Source: DASQDN01 sp035630195
Lineage (GTDB): Bacteria; Acidobacteriota; Terriglobia; Bryobacterales; Bryobacteraceae
Reading direction: 5' to 3'
DNA length: 25,959 nt
Assembly: GCA_035630195.1 (NCBI GenBank)
Contig: DASQLD010000051.1
Location: 1-25,959, forward strand
A program made the translations under genes and the position numbers. The notes beneath the pieces are model-generated. The model did not search any database. It saw only the letters and a program-made list of their open reading frames with translations, and was not told where the DNA came from. Below, piece by piece: positions 16,093-23,185 of this stretch; position 1 is the first letter of the stretch, and each line of letters starts with the position of its first letter.

Positions 16093-16122
16093 CCCCTAGC
16101 CTGCAGGGGCGGAGCCCTCCGC
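16093..16122. repeat. GC-rich double hairpin, possible REP-like element
   Basis: CCCCT (16093-16097) pairs with AGGGG (16105-16109) around a 7-base loop. GCGGA (16109-16113) pairs with TCCGC (16118-16122) around GCCC. The first loop side includes the palindrome CCTGCAGG (16100-16107). No T-run follows on either strand, so this is not a standard intrinsic terminator. Confidence 0.35.
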
Positions 16123-16194
16123 GCGCCTTTAGACTTCTCCATGGCATAAAGCCGGAGCTTGCACACCAGCGCTTAGAACCGAGACGAACTCCTT

Positions 16195-16216
16195 AAATTG
16201 AGCATTGGATCAATTT
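16195..16216. promoter_or_regulatory. Inverted repeat upstream of MFS gene, candidate operator
   Basis: AAATTGA (16195-16201) and TCAATTT (16210-16216) form a perfect 7-base inverted repeat with an 8-base centre, about 75 bases before the MFS start. Size and symmetry suit a dimeric regulator such as a TetR/MarR-type protein. No regulator gene is adjacent. Confidence 0.35.
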
Positions 16217-16291
16217 TCGGGAGGCCTTACACATGCTTTGCAGCAACGCTCCAAGTGAAGAGGATAACACGGGCATCTATCATGAAGATAA

Positions 16292-17494
16292 GTGCCATCC
16301 GCGCTCCTTCCGATCTTCCTGATTATCGTTGTGGACATCCTTGGGATGACCATGCTATACCCGCTACTGCCCTTCTATGCCGAGCATCACGGAGCAGGTC
16401 CACTGGGGGCCGGCCTACTCGTGTCGGTTTACGCAGTGTGCCAGTTGTTCGGCGGACCGCTACTCGGTCGGTTGTCCGACACTACAGGACGCAAACCCCT
16501 GTTGTTGGTGAGTCAGATTGGAACGTTATTCGGATTCGTTCTGCTGGCGCTCGCGGACTCGTTGTGGCTCATCTTCCTGTCCAGGATTATCGATGGCATC
16601 ACGGCAGGCAACATATCTCTGGCGCAAGCCTACATTGCTGATGTCACAAAGCCCGAAGAGCGAACCAAATCATTCGCGGTTATCGGCATCGCATTCGGGT
16701 TGGGATTCCTGATTGGTCCGGCAGTCTCGGGTTATCTTGCTCAGTTCAGCTACAGCTATCCCATCTATGCGGCGATAGCTCTTTCGGCCACCAGTATTCT
16801 GGCGACGGCAGTTCTCTTGCCGGCCACTAAGCCCTCCGCCTCTCCCGAACGGCGCCTGAGTATCTTCGGATGGGGAGCATATGCCGCCTATTTCCGACAA
16901 CCCGGTCTGTCCAGCCTTCTGTGGCAGTTCTTCGCGTTTATGCTCTGCTTTTCGCTATTCATGTCCGGGTTCCCGTTGTTCGCAGAACGGCGATTCACTT
17001 GGGAAGGACATGCGTTCGGCGCAAAAGAGGTTGGCTATATCTACGCATACGTTGGAGTGCTTGGAATTATCCTGCAAGGTGGCTTGATCGGACGCATGGC
17101 CAAAACATTCGGCGACTGGAATCTGGTTCGCGGCGGCCTGTTTCTGGCCGCTATTGGCTTCACTGCCTTGGCTTGGAGCTTCAGCGTGCGGAGTTTGCTT
17201 ATCGTCACTGCAGCCGTCGCGTGCGGAACTGGGGTTGTCAGGCCCGCGCTGACAAGCTTGGTCACTCAGCTCACTCACAAGTCTGAACAGGGAAGCGTTC
17301 TGGGATTGACACAGTCGCTACAATCTGTCGCCATGATCGTGGCGCCTTTCGCGGCAGGACTGATGATCGAACACGGCCATCTGCATCTGTGGGCGCTTGT
17401 CGCTGCGATGTGCGCAGGAATCGGGCTGGTCGTCCGAAAGCCTGTGCCGCTATCTCAACAAGTCGAAACCGAACAGATTCCATCTCAGCGCTAG
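16292..17494 (+). CDS. MFS transporter, TetA/drug:H+ antiporter-like
   Basis: 400 residues with about twelve hydrophobic segments. The first helix LLPIFLIIVVDILGMTMLYP and the loop GPLLGRLSDTTGRKPLL (motif A, about 55-71) place it in the major facilitator superfamily, nearest the TetA-like proton-coupled exporters; GLGFLIGPAVSGYL matches the antiporter signature of helix 5. The only usable start in frame is GTG at 16292, because TAA lies immediately before it at 16289-16291. A nearby ATG at 16282 is out of frame with the conserved protein. It probably exports a drug-like or metabolic compound across the inner membrane, substrate unknown. A short-chain dehydrogenase follows after 53 bases on the same strand. 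Confidence 0.85.
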   Translation: MPSALLPIFLIIVVDILGMTMLYPLLPFYAEHHGAGPLGAGLLVSVYAVCQLFGGPLLGRLSDTTGRKPLLLVSQIGTLFGFVLLALADSLWLIFLSRIIDGITAGNISLAQAYIADVTKPEERTKSFAVIGIAFGLGFLIGPAVSGYLAQFSYSYPIYAAIALSATSILATAVLLPATKPSASPERRLSIFGWGAYAAYFRQPGLSSLLWQFFAFMLCFSLFMSGFPLFAERRFTWEGHAFGAKEVGYIYAYVGVLGIILQGGLIGRMAKTFGDWNLVRGGLFLAAIGFTALAWSFSVRSLLIVTAAVACGTGVVRPALTSLVTQLTHKSEQGSVLGLTQSLQSVAMIVAPFAAGLMIEHGHLHLWALVAAMCAGIGLVVRKPVPLSQQVETEQIPSQR

Positions 17495-17547
17495 TCCCTG
17501 CTCACCGTTAACCGGGCGATTGCTCGCTATTTTGCGTCCTACAACCG

Positions 17548-18543
17548 ATGAAGTACAACCTAAAACCTCTCGGCGAACAGGTGATTGTTATCACCGGAGC
17601 AAGCAGTGGGATTGGCCTGACGACCGCAAGATTGGCGGCGAAGCGAGGAGGGCAGGTCATTCTCGCTGCACGGAGTGAAGATGCGCTTCAACAGATTGTG
17701 AGCGACATCGGTCCCAACGCGACGCAGGTAGCGGTCGACGTCGGCAACGAAGAAGATATGGCAAAAGTCGCCGACCATGCCATCGCCCATTTCGGACGAA
17801 TCGATACTTGGGTAAACAACGCCGGCGTTTCGATTTACGGAAAGTTGCTGGAAGTATCGGTCGAAGATCAGCGGAAGCTTTTCGAAACGAACTACTGGGG
17901 CGTGGTTTACGGGTCGCGCATAGCGTGCAAGTATTTGCGACAGCACGGAGGCGCCCTGATAACCGTAGGTAGCACCGTATCCGATCGTGCGATACCGCTA
18001 CAGGGAGCCTATTCGGCGTCAAAGCATGCCGTAAAGGGCTTCATCGATGCGTTGCGGATGGAACTCGAGGAAGAAGGTGCGCCCATATCCGTGACGCTTA
18101 TCAAACCTGGCAGCATCGCAACACCGTACATCGACCATGCTAAGAATTATCTGGATCGCAAGCCGAGTCTACCGCCGCCCGTGTATGCGCCTGAAAATGT
18201 AGCAGAAGCGATTCTGCATTGCGCCGAGAATGCGCATCGCGACATGTTCGTGGGCTCAGGCGGCAAGAGCTTGGCAGCGATGGGGTACTATGCGCCTCGG
18301 CTGGCAGACAAGTATATGGAGAAGATGCAGTTCGAACAGCAAAAGCGCGATGAGCCGGAAACGCCGCGTCCGAACGGACTGTACGAACCCACGAACGATC
18401 CTCGCGAGCGGGGTCCGTACCCGGGGCATGTCATGGAGACCAGCTACTACACAAAGGCCTCAATGCATCCATTTATGACGGGGGCGCTAATGCTGGCGGT
18501 AGGATTGGCGGCCTCGCAGTTTGTACGAAGCCGCCGTCAATGA
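17548..18543 (+). CDS. Short-chain dehydrogenase/reductase with C-terminal membrane anchor
   Basis: 331 residues, longer than the usual 250. The Rossmann nucleotide-binding motif TGASSGIG is at 16-23, the NNAG motif at 90-93, and the active-site set is Asn115, Ser142, Tyr155 and Lys159 (YSASKHA). The extra C-terminus (about 250-331) contains a proline/charged stretch and ends in a hydrophobic segment (about 311-327, MTGALMLAVGLAASQF) followed by RSRRQ, so the enzyme is probably tethered to the membrane with its catalytic domain in the cytosol. Substrate unknown; ARS after beta-strand 2 suggests NADP(H) preference. It follows the MFS gene and converges with ndk, one base separating the stop codons. 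Confidence 0.87.
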   Translation: MKYNLKPLGEQVIVITGASSGIGLTTARLAAKRGGQVILAARSEDALQQIVSDIGPNATQVAVDVGNEEDMAKVADHAIAHFGRIDTWVNNAGVSIYGKLLEVSVEDQRKLFETNYWGVVYGSRIACKYLRQHGGALITVGSTVSDRAIPLQGAYSASKHAVKGFIDALRMELEEEGAPISVTLIKPGSIATPYIDHAKNYLDRKPSLPPPVYAPENVAEAILHCAENAHRDMFVGSGGKSLAAMGYYAPRLADKYMEKMQFEQQKRDEPETPRPNGLYEPTNDPRERGPYPGHVMETSYYTKASMHPFMTGALMLAVGLAASQFVRSRRQ

Positions 18544-18544
18544 T

Positions 18545-18958
18545 CTAGAGAAGCTCGGAGGCTGCGAAGAAGTACGGAATCTCTACCGCCGCAGTCTCCG
18601 GGGCATCAGAGCCATGGACGGCATTGCGCTCGATCGATTCGGCAAATTCCTTGCGAATCGTGCCGGGAGCCGCGTTGGCAGGATTGGTCGCCCCCATCAA
18701 TTCACGCCACTTGGCGATAGCGTTTTCACGCTCCAACGCAAGGACGATGACGGGTCCTTCGGTCATAAACGTCACGAGACTCGCAAAGAAAGGCCGCGCC
18801 TTGTGGACTTCATAGAAACCCTCGGCCTGCAACTGGCTGAGGCGAGTCATTTTCAACCCGCGAACCTTGAATCCGTTCTCTTCGATTTTGGCCAGAATCG
18901 CGCCCGCTTTTCCGGAGCCGACGGCATCCGGCTTGATGATAGCAAATGTACGTTCCAT
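18545..18958 (-). CDS. ndk: Nucleoside diphosphate kinase
   Basis: 137 residues, standard length. It transfers the gamma-phosphate between nucleoside triphosphates and diphosphates through a phosphohistidine. The ATP-site block IIKPDAV is at 7-13, and the catalytic His115 lies in RNAVHGSDAPETA. The start ATG is supported by AAGGA a few bases upstream. It is third in a tight minus-strand set, 16 bases after sucD, consistent with the known functional link between Ndk and succinyl-CoA synthetase, whose nucleotide product Ndk can redistribute. Confidence 0.96.
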   Translation of the reverse strand: MERTFAIIKPDAVGSGKAGAILAKIEENGFKVRGLKMTRLSQLQAEGFYEVHKARPFFASLVTFMTEGPVIVLALERENAIAKWRELMGATNPANAAPGTIRKEFAESIERNAVHGSDAPETAAVEIPYFFAASELL

Positions 18959-18974
18959 ATTTCCTTAGGTTTAG

Positions 18975-19844
18975 CTAGACCAGCAGGGCCTTCATCTTCT
19001 CGCCCATGACGGCCGGCGTCGGGCAGACGACGATTCCCGCTGCTTCCATTGCGGCGATCTTATCGGAGGCCTTACCTGAGCCACCCGAGATGATCGCTCC
19101 GGCATGTCCCATGCGTCGACCCGGAGGCGCAGTTTGACCCGCGATAAATCCGACTACCGGTTTCTTCACGTTCGCCTTGATGTATTCCGCCGCTGTCTCT
19201 TCAGCGCCGCCACCGATCTCGCCGATCATAATGATCGCGTCGGTGTCCGGATCCTCGTTGAAGAGTTTGATCGCATCAGTAAACGTGGTACCGATGATCG
19301 GATCTCCACCGATGCCGATGCAGGTGGACTGACCGATGCCAAGTTTCGTCAATTGGCCGACAGCTTCGTAAGTCAGGGTGCCAGAGCGAGAGACGACTCC
19401 AACTCTGCCGGCTTTGTGAATGTGGGCGGGCATAATGCCGATCTTGCACTTTCCAGGCGAAATAACGCCTGGGCAGTTCGGACCGATAAGGCGAGTCTGC
19501 TTGCCCTGCAAGTAGTCCCACGCCTTGACCATGTCGAGCGCCGGAATGCCTTCGGTGATGCACACGACGAGCGGCAACTGCGCATCGGCCGCTTCCATGA
19601 TGGCGTCGGCCGCGAATGGGGGTGGGACGAAGATGACGGATGCGTTAGCGCCGGTCTCTTCAACCGCTTGCTGCACGGTGTCAAAAACCGGCAAATCGAG
19701 GTGCTTCGATCCGCCCTTGCTCGGGGTGACGCCACCAACTACTTTCGTGCCATAAGCGATGGCCTGTTGAGCGTGAAATGTGCCTTCCCTACCCGTGAAT
19801 CCCTGGACCAGTAGCCGTGTATTTTCGTTGACGAGTACGCTCAT
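18975..19844 (-). CDS. sucD: Succinyl-CoA synthetase (succinate-CoA ligase) alpha subunit
   Basis: 289 residues, matching the family. The phosphorylated histidine is His247 in MGHAGAIISGG; the CoA-binding N-terminal domain includes QGFTGREGTFHA, PSKGG and IGPNCPGVISPGKCKIGIMP. Together with SucC it interconverts succinyl-CoA and succinate with substrate-level phosphorylation of ADP or GDP in the TCA cycle. Its start overlaps the sucC stop by four bases (ATGA), the usual coupling of the two subunits, and ndk follows after 16 bases. Confidence 0.97.
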   Translation of the reverse strand: MSVLVNENTRLLVQGFTGREGTFHAQQAIAYGTKVVGGVTPSKGGSKHLDLPVFDTVQQAVEETGANASVIFVPPPFAADAIMEAADAQLPLVVCITEGIPALDMVKAWDYLQGKQTRLIGPNCPGVISPGKCKIGIMPAHIHKAGRVGVVSRSGTLTYEAVGQLTKLGIGQSTCIGIGGDPIIGTTFTDAIKLFNEDPDTDAIIMIGEIGGGAEETAAEYIKANVKKPVVGFIAGQTAPPGRRMGHAGAIISGGSGKASDKIAAMEAAGIVVCPTPAVMGEKMKALLV

Positions 19845-20998
19845 TGCGCCAGCCTCACAACCTTCTCCGCCGCATCCTTCATGCCGTCGGCGATCGTAAA
19901 ATTCATCCCGGACTCAGCCAGAATTTTCTGCCCGAGTTCCACGTTTGTGCCCTCCATGCGGACCACAATCGGGATCTTGATGTTCAGTTCCCGAGCCGCA
20001 TTCACGACGCCTGTCGCGAGTGTGTCGCAGCGAAGGATACCGCCGAAGATATTGATCAGAACCGCCTTTACGTTCGGATCGGACAGCAGGATGCGGAACG
20101 CGTTCCTGACCTGTTCGGCAGTGGCCCCACCGCCGACATCCAAAAAGTTGGCGGGACTGCCGCCGGCGAACTTGATGATGTCCATCGTCGCCATTGCCAG
20201 ACCGGCTCCGTTGACCATGCATGCCACGTTGCCGTCGAGCTTGATGTAGTTCAGACCGAACTTCGACGCCTCGACTTCGAGCGGATCTTCTTCGTTCAGG
20301 TCGCGAAGGTCAACCAAGTCCTTGTGACGGAACATTGCGTTATCGTCGATGCTGAACTTGGCGTCGAGCGCAACGATCCTTCCATCCTCGGTCAGTACAA
20401 GCGGATTGATCTCGGCCAGCGATCCATCGAAGCCCTCATTCGCCTTCGAGAGCGCCATCATGCAGGATACAGCCGCGTTAATACTCGCTGCCGGAATTCC
20501 GATGCCGAATGCGAGCTTCCTGGCTTGAAACGGACTCAACCCGAGTCCCGGCTCGATGGTCTCCTTCAGAATCTTTTCCGGAGTGTGGGCGGCCACCTCT
20601 TCGATGTCCATGCCTCCCTCGGATGAGGCCATGAAGACGATCTTGCCGGTAGCCCGATCGAGCACCAGCCCGAGGTAAAATTCCTTGGCGATCGGCAGTG
20701 TCTCTTCGACGAGCACCTTCTGGACGTGCCGTCCTTCCGGACCTGTCTGGTGAGTGACAAGATTCATGCCGAGAATCTGGTCGGCTACCTTTCTTGTTTC
20801 ATCCGGACCCGTTGCGAGTTTCACGCCGCCGCCTTTACCGCGTCCGCCGGCATGGATTTGCGCCTTGACCACGACCTTGCCGCCCAATTTACGGGCCGCG
20901 TCAACCGCCTGATCGACGGTTTCCGCCACTTCGCTGCGCGGCACAGGTACACCGTATTTGGCCAGTAAGGCTTTGGCCTGGTACTCGTGAATTTTCAT
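19841..20998 (-). CDS. sucC: Succinyl-CoA synthetase (ADP/GDP-forming) beta subunit
   Basis: 385 residues, normal length. The N-terminal ATP-grasp domain starts MKIHEYQAKALLAKYGVPVP and includes VKAQIHAGGRGKGGGVKLA. The end of that domain has EINPLVLTEDGRIVALDAK, with the conserved Mg2+/nucleotide-binding acidic and asparagine residues. The C-terminal ligase domain includes CMVNGAGLAMATMDIIK and NIFGGILRCD. It binds the nucleotide and, with SucD, forms the TCA-cycle enzyme. First gene of the sucC-sucD-ndk unit. A strong ribosome site is not obvious. It diverges from trpD across 100 bases. Confidence 0.97.
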   Translation of the reverse strand: MKIHEYQAKALLAKYGVPVPRSEVAETVDQAVDAARKLGGKVVVKAQIHAGGRGKGGGVKLATGPDETRKVADQILGMNLVTHQTGPEGRHVQKVLVEETLPIAKEFYLGLVLDRATGKIVFMASSEGGMDIEEVAAHTPEKILKETIEPGLGLSPFQARKLAFGIGIPAASINAAVSCMMALSKANEGFDGSLAEINPLVLTEDGRIVALDAKFSIDDNAMFRHKDLVDLRDLNEEDPLEVEASKFGLNYIKLDGNVACMVNGAGLAMATMDIIKFAGGSPANFLDVGGGATAEQVRNAFRILLSDPNVKAVLINIFGGILRCDTLATGVVNAARELNIKIPIVVRMEGTNVELGQKILAESGMNFTIADGMKDAAEKVVRLAQ

Positions 20999-21098
20999 CG
21001 GATTAGATCGAAGCTTCTGACTGTCCTTTTGCTCCGGCAGGCGAGGTCTGAACGAAGCGCGTGCTAGTCTGACAAAGAAGCCAAGCGTTCAATATAGC
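20999..21098. promoter_or_regulatory. Divergent spacer between sucC and trpD
   Basis: 100 bases that must hold promoters for both directions. CTGACA near 21070 with TATAGC at 21091-21096 resembles a sigma-70 pair, but the implied transcript start would fall inside trpD, so I do not call it. No attenuator-like leader peptide is visible. Confidence 0.35.
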
Positions 21099-22130
21099 AT
21101 GTCGTTCGTTTCCTACCTTCACAAGGCGGTGAACCGCGAGAACCTTAGCTCCGCCGAAGCCCAGTTCGTGATGGAGTTGATACTCGCGGGCTCCGCTACA
21201 ACGCCGCAGATCGCCGCGTTCCTGGTGGCCTTGCGGATGAAGGGCGAAACACCGGACGAGTTGGTGGGCTTCGCCCGGGCAATGCGCGCTAAATCCATCA
21301 AGGTGAAGACTGGAATTAGCGGTGAACACGTAGTGGACACTTGTGGCACGGGCGGCGATGGTTCCTGCACCTTTAACATCTCGACGGTTTGCGCATTTGT
21401 CGTCGCCGGAGCGGGAGTAAAGGTTGCCAAGCACGGCAACCGATCGCTATCGAGCCAATGCGGCAGCGCCGATATCCTGGAAGCGCTCGGTGTAAATCTG
21501 ACCCTCAGCCCAACCCAGATTGCGCGTTCCATTCGCGAGGTGGGGATCGGATTCATGCTGGCCCCCGCCATGCATCCCGCAATGAAGCATGCTCAACCGG
21601 CGCGTCTCGATTTGAAGATGAGAACAGCGTTCAATTTACTTGGGCCACTCGTCAATCCCGCAAATCCGACCGCGCAAGTAGTGGGAGCGCCGTCATTACG
21701 TTCGGCTGAATTGATAGCCGAGTCGCTTGCGTCGCTCGGACTACAAAGAGGTTTCGTCGTTCACGGTCTCGATGGGCTGGATGAAGTTACCACGACAGAC
21801 GAAACGCGCGTCCTGGAAATTCGCGGCGGCGCCATTGCCGAGCATACTTTACGACCCGAAGACTTCGGTGTTCCCACTGCCGATCCAGGCGACTTGAAGG
21901 GCGCCGACAAGGTCACCAACGCCGATATCGCGATGTCGATTCTGAAGGGAAGCGCGGGACCAAAGCGGGATATCGTGCTAGTCAACTCGTCGGTTGCGCT
22001 GGTTGCCGCTGGTAAAGCCGCGGATTTCATGGAAGGTGTAAGACTGGCAGCGGAGTCTGTCGATAGCGGTTGCGCCTTAGGAAAGCTGAGACAGATGTCC
22101 GCTTTCAGTCAAGCTGCGATGAGCGCCTGA
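21099..22130 (+). CDS. trpD: Anthranilate phosphoribosyltransferase
   Basis: 343 residues, standard length. Catalyses transfer of phosphoribosyl from PRPP to anthranilate, the second step of tryptophan synthesis. The PRPP-binding glycine-rich loop CGTGGDG is at 82-88, followed by STFNIST-like GSCTFNIST, KHGNRS at 111-116, HPAMKHA and NLLGPLVNP. The acidic pair in GLDEVTTTDET fits the second metal site. No other trp gene lies in the window, so trpD is separated from any trp operon here. It ends 37 bases from the restored stop of the convergent ankyrin gene. Confidence 0.96.
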   Translation: MSFVSYLHKAVNRENLSSAEAQFVMELILAGSATTPQIAAFLVALRMKGETPDELVGFARAMRAKSIKVKTGISGEHVVDTCGTGGDGSCTFNISTVCAFVVAGAGVKVAKHGNRSLSSQCGSADILEALGVNLTLSPTQIARSIREVGIGFMLAPAMHPAMKHAQPARLDLKMRTAFNLLGPLVNPANPTAQVVGAPSLRSAELIAESLASLGLQRGFVVHGLDGLDEVTTTDETRVLEIRGGAIAEHTLRPEDFGVPTADPGDLKGADKVTNADIAMSILKGSAGPKRDIVLVNSSVALVAAGKAADFMEGVRLAAESVDSGCALGKLRQMSAFSQAAMSA

Positions 22131-22167
22131 CGACAGCGGGCAATCTTCCTGACACTTGCTTTGAGTG

Positions 22168-23012
22168 CTACTGCTGTTGCGCCGCACGAAGTAGACTAAT
22201 AGCATCATCTTGGCCGTTAGCGATTGCACCTAGAAGCGCGGTTTGGCCCTTACTATTCTGATATTCAAACTGGCTCGATGTTTAATAAGCACCTTCACCG
22301 CGTCCGTACGGCCAAAGGATGCTGCGTAGTGCAGTGGCGTTGCCCCAGTATCTGTGTCCCTCGCATCTATATCCGCTCCACGTTCGATTAATATTTCTAT
22401 CACTGCGGCACTTCCTCCGAGGGCAGCTTCATGTAGCAGCGTAGTTCCCGCATTAGTCTTGATGCGCGGATCTGCCCCTGCCTGAAGAAGCCTTTGCGTT
22501 AACTGCACATTGCCGGCCCTGCAGGCTATTTCTACAGCTCTATTACCTTTAGTGTCGACTTCATTCACATCAATGCCGAGACTCAACAGCATGTTAACCA
22601 CCTCGACGTTGCCGCGTGCCGAGGCATCATGAAGGGACCATCTCAGTGTCTCGTCCATAGGCTTTGGCGCTGGTCGAACCAGCATCAATCGCACAAGGTG
22701 ATTAGTGGAGTCGGAACTGGGACAGCGCATTGGTATCATGTTTGCCGTCCGGCTTGCAGAATCACAAAGCAGCTTGTCGATACCAGCGTCGACTAACAAT
22801 TGTGCTGCTTCAAGACTGCACGCGCGGGCTGCTTCGTGGAGTGCTGATTGATTCTGGGATCCACGAGCATGTAGTGCCTGACGTGTCTTGAGGATCTGGC
22901 GCAGTCTCGTGGTATCGCCGCCGCGGGCTGCCTCAATGATGGGAGGATCTGACTCGGCCATTAAACATGGAATGGTCAGAAATATACAGGCTACCCGAGC
23001 CAGTCTTTTCAT
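22168..23012 (-). pseudogene. Exported ankyrin-repeat protein with a one-base frameshift near its end
   Basis: A signal peptide (MKRLARVACIFLTIPCLMA) is followed by about six ankyrin repeats, for example NQSALHEAARACSLEAAQLL, TLLHEAALGGSAAVIEILIE and TPLHYAASFGRTDAVKVLI. The reading frame ends at TAG 22230-22232 in an unrelated tail (RIVRAKPRF). The next frame, entered at about 22261-22265, instead encodes QNSKGQTALLGAIANGQDDA and onward, a clean final ankyrin repeat, ending at TAG 22168-22170. The span of 845 bases is one short of a multiple of three, as expected for a single-base deletion; restoring one base gives 281 residues. It may be real decay or a consensus error. The start is supported by GGAG six bases before ATG. 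Ankyrin repeats bind proteins; partner unknown, periplasmic location inferred. Confidence 0.8.
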
Positions 23013-23185
23013 AAGCTCCGTATTTCGCCAATTTCAACAACAATGTTTTAAAACAACAATGTAGAATATTGTCGACTCAAACGAAGCTGAGCAGCCTAAC
23101 GTTATAAGACTTCGACTGCACGGATACCGTTTTTCATTTTACAGTGCTCGTGAAGCTACTGCAGGATAGAGTTCGTTCTTCTAAA
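23013..23185. promoter_or_regulatory. AT-rich intergenic region upstream of the ankyrin gene
   Basis: 173 bases between the ankyrin start and the stop of the ABC permease, clearly more AT-rich than its surroundings. It should hold the ankyrin promoter on the minus strand. It contains a direct repeat at 23036-23062. I see no T-tailed hairpin that would end the upstream ABC transcript. Confidence 0.45.
23036..23062. repeat. 11-base direct repeat AACAACAATGT x2
   Basis: AACAACAATGT occurs at 23036-23046 and 23052-23062, separated by TTTAA, so the period is 16 bases. It lies 24 to 50 bases upstream of the ankyrin start codon, where a regulator or promoter element would sit. It may equally be a local duplication. 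Confidence 0.4.

Larger units (their letters stand above)
16037..16291. promoter_or_regulatory. Divergent intergenic region between ymdB and MFS gene
   Basis: 255 bases, the longest gene-free stretch of the window. It holds a GC-rich double hairpin at 16093-16122, an AAATTGA/TCAATTT inverted repeat at 16195-16216 and presumably both promoters. I could not assign convincing -35/-10 boxes. Short open frames across it lack family features and look like chance. Confidence 0.5.

Noticed and set aside
16198..16641. 147-residue open frame over the MFS start
   Set aside because: It lies in another frame of the clearly conserved MFS gene and has no family features; its internal ATG at 16282 is out of frame with the transporter.
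19844..20626. 260-residue open frame antisense to sucC
   Set aside because: sucC is unmistakable on the minus strand; the antisense frame has no recognisable domain.
21065..21098. Sigma-70 promoter CTGACA / TATAGC for trpD
   Set aside because: The predicted transcript start would fall inside the coding sequence downstream of the ATG.
22131..22167. Terminator between trpD and the ankyrin gene
   Set aside because: No stem followed by a T-run was found on either strand in these 37 bases.
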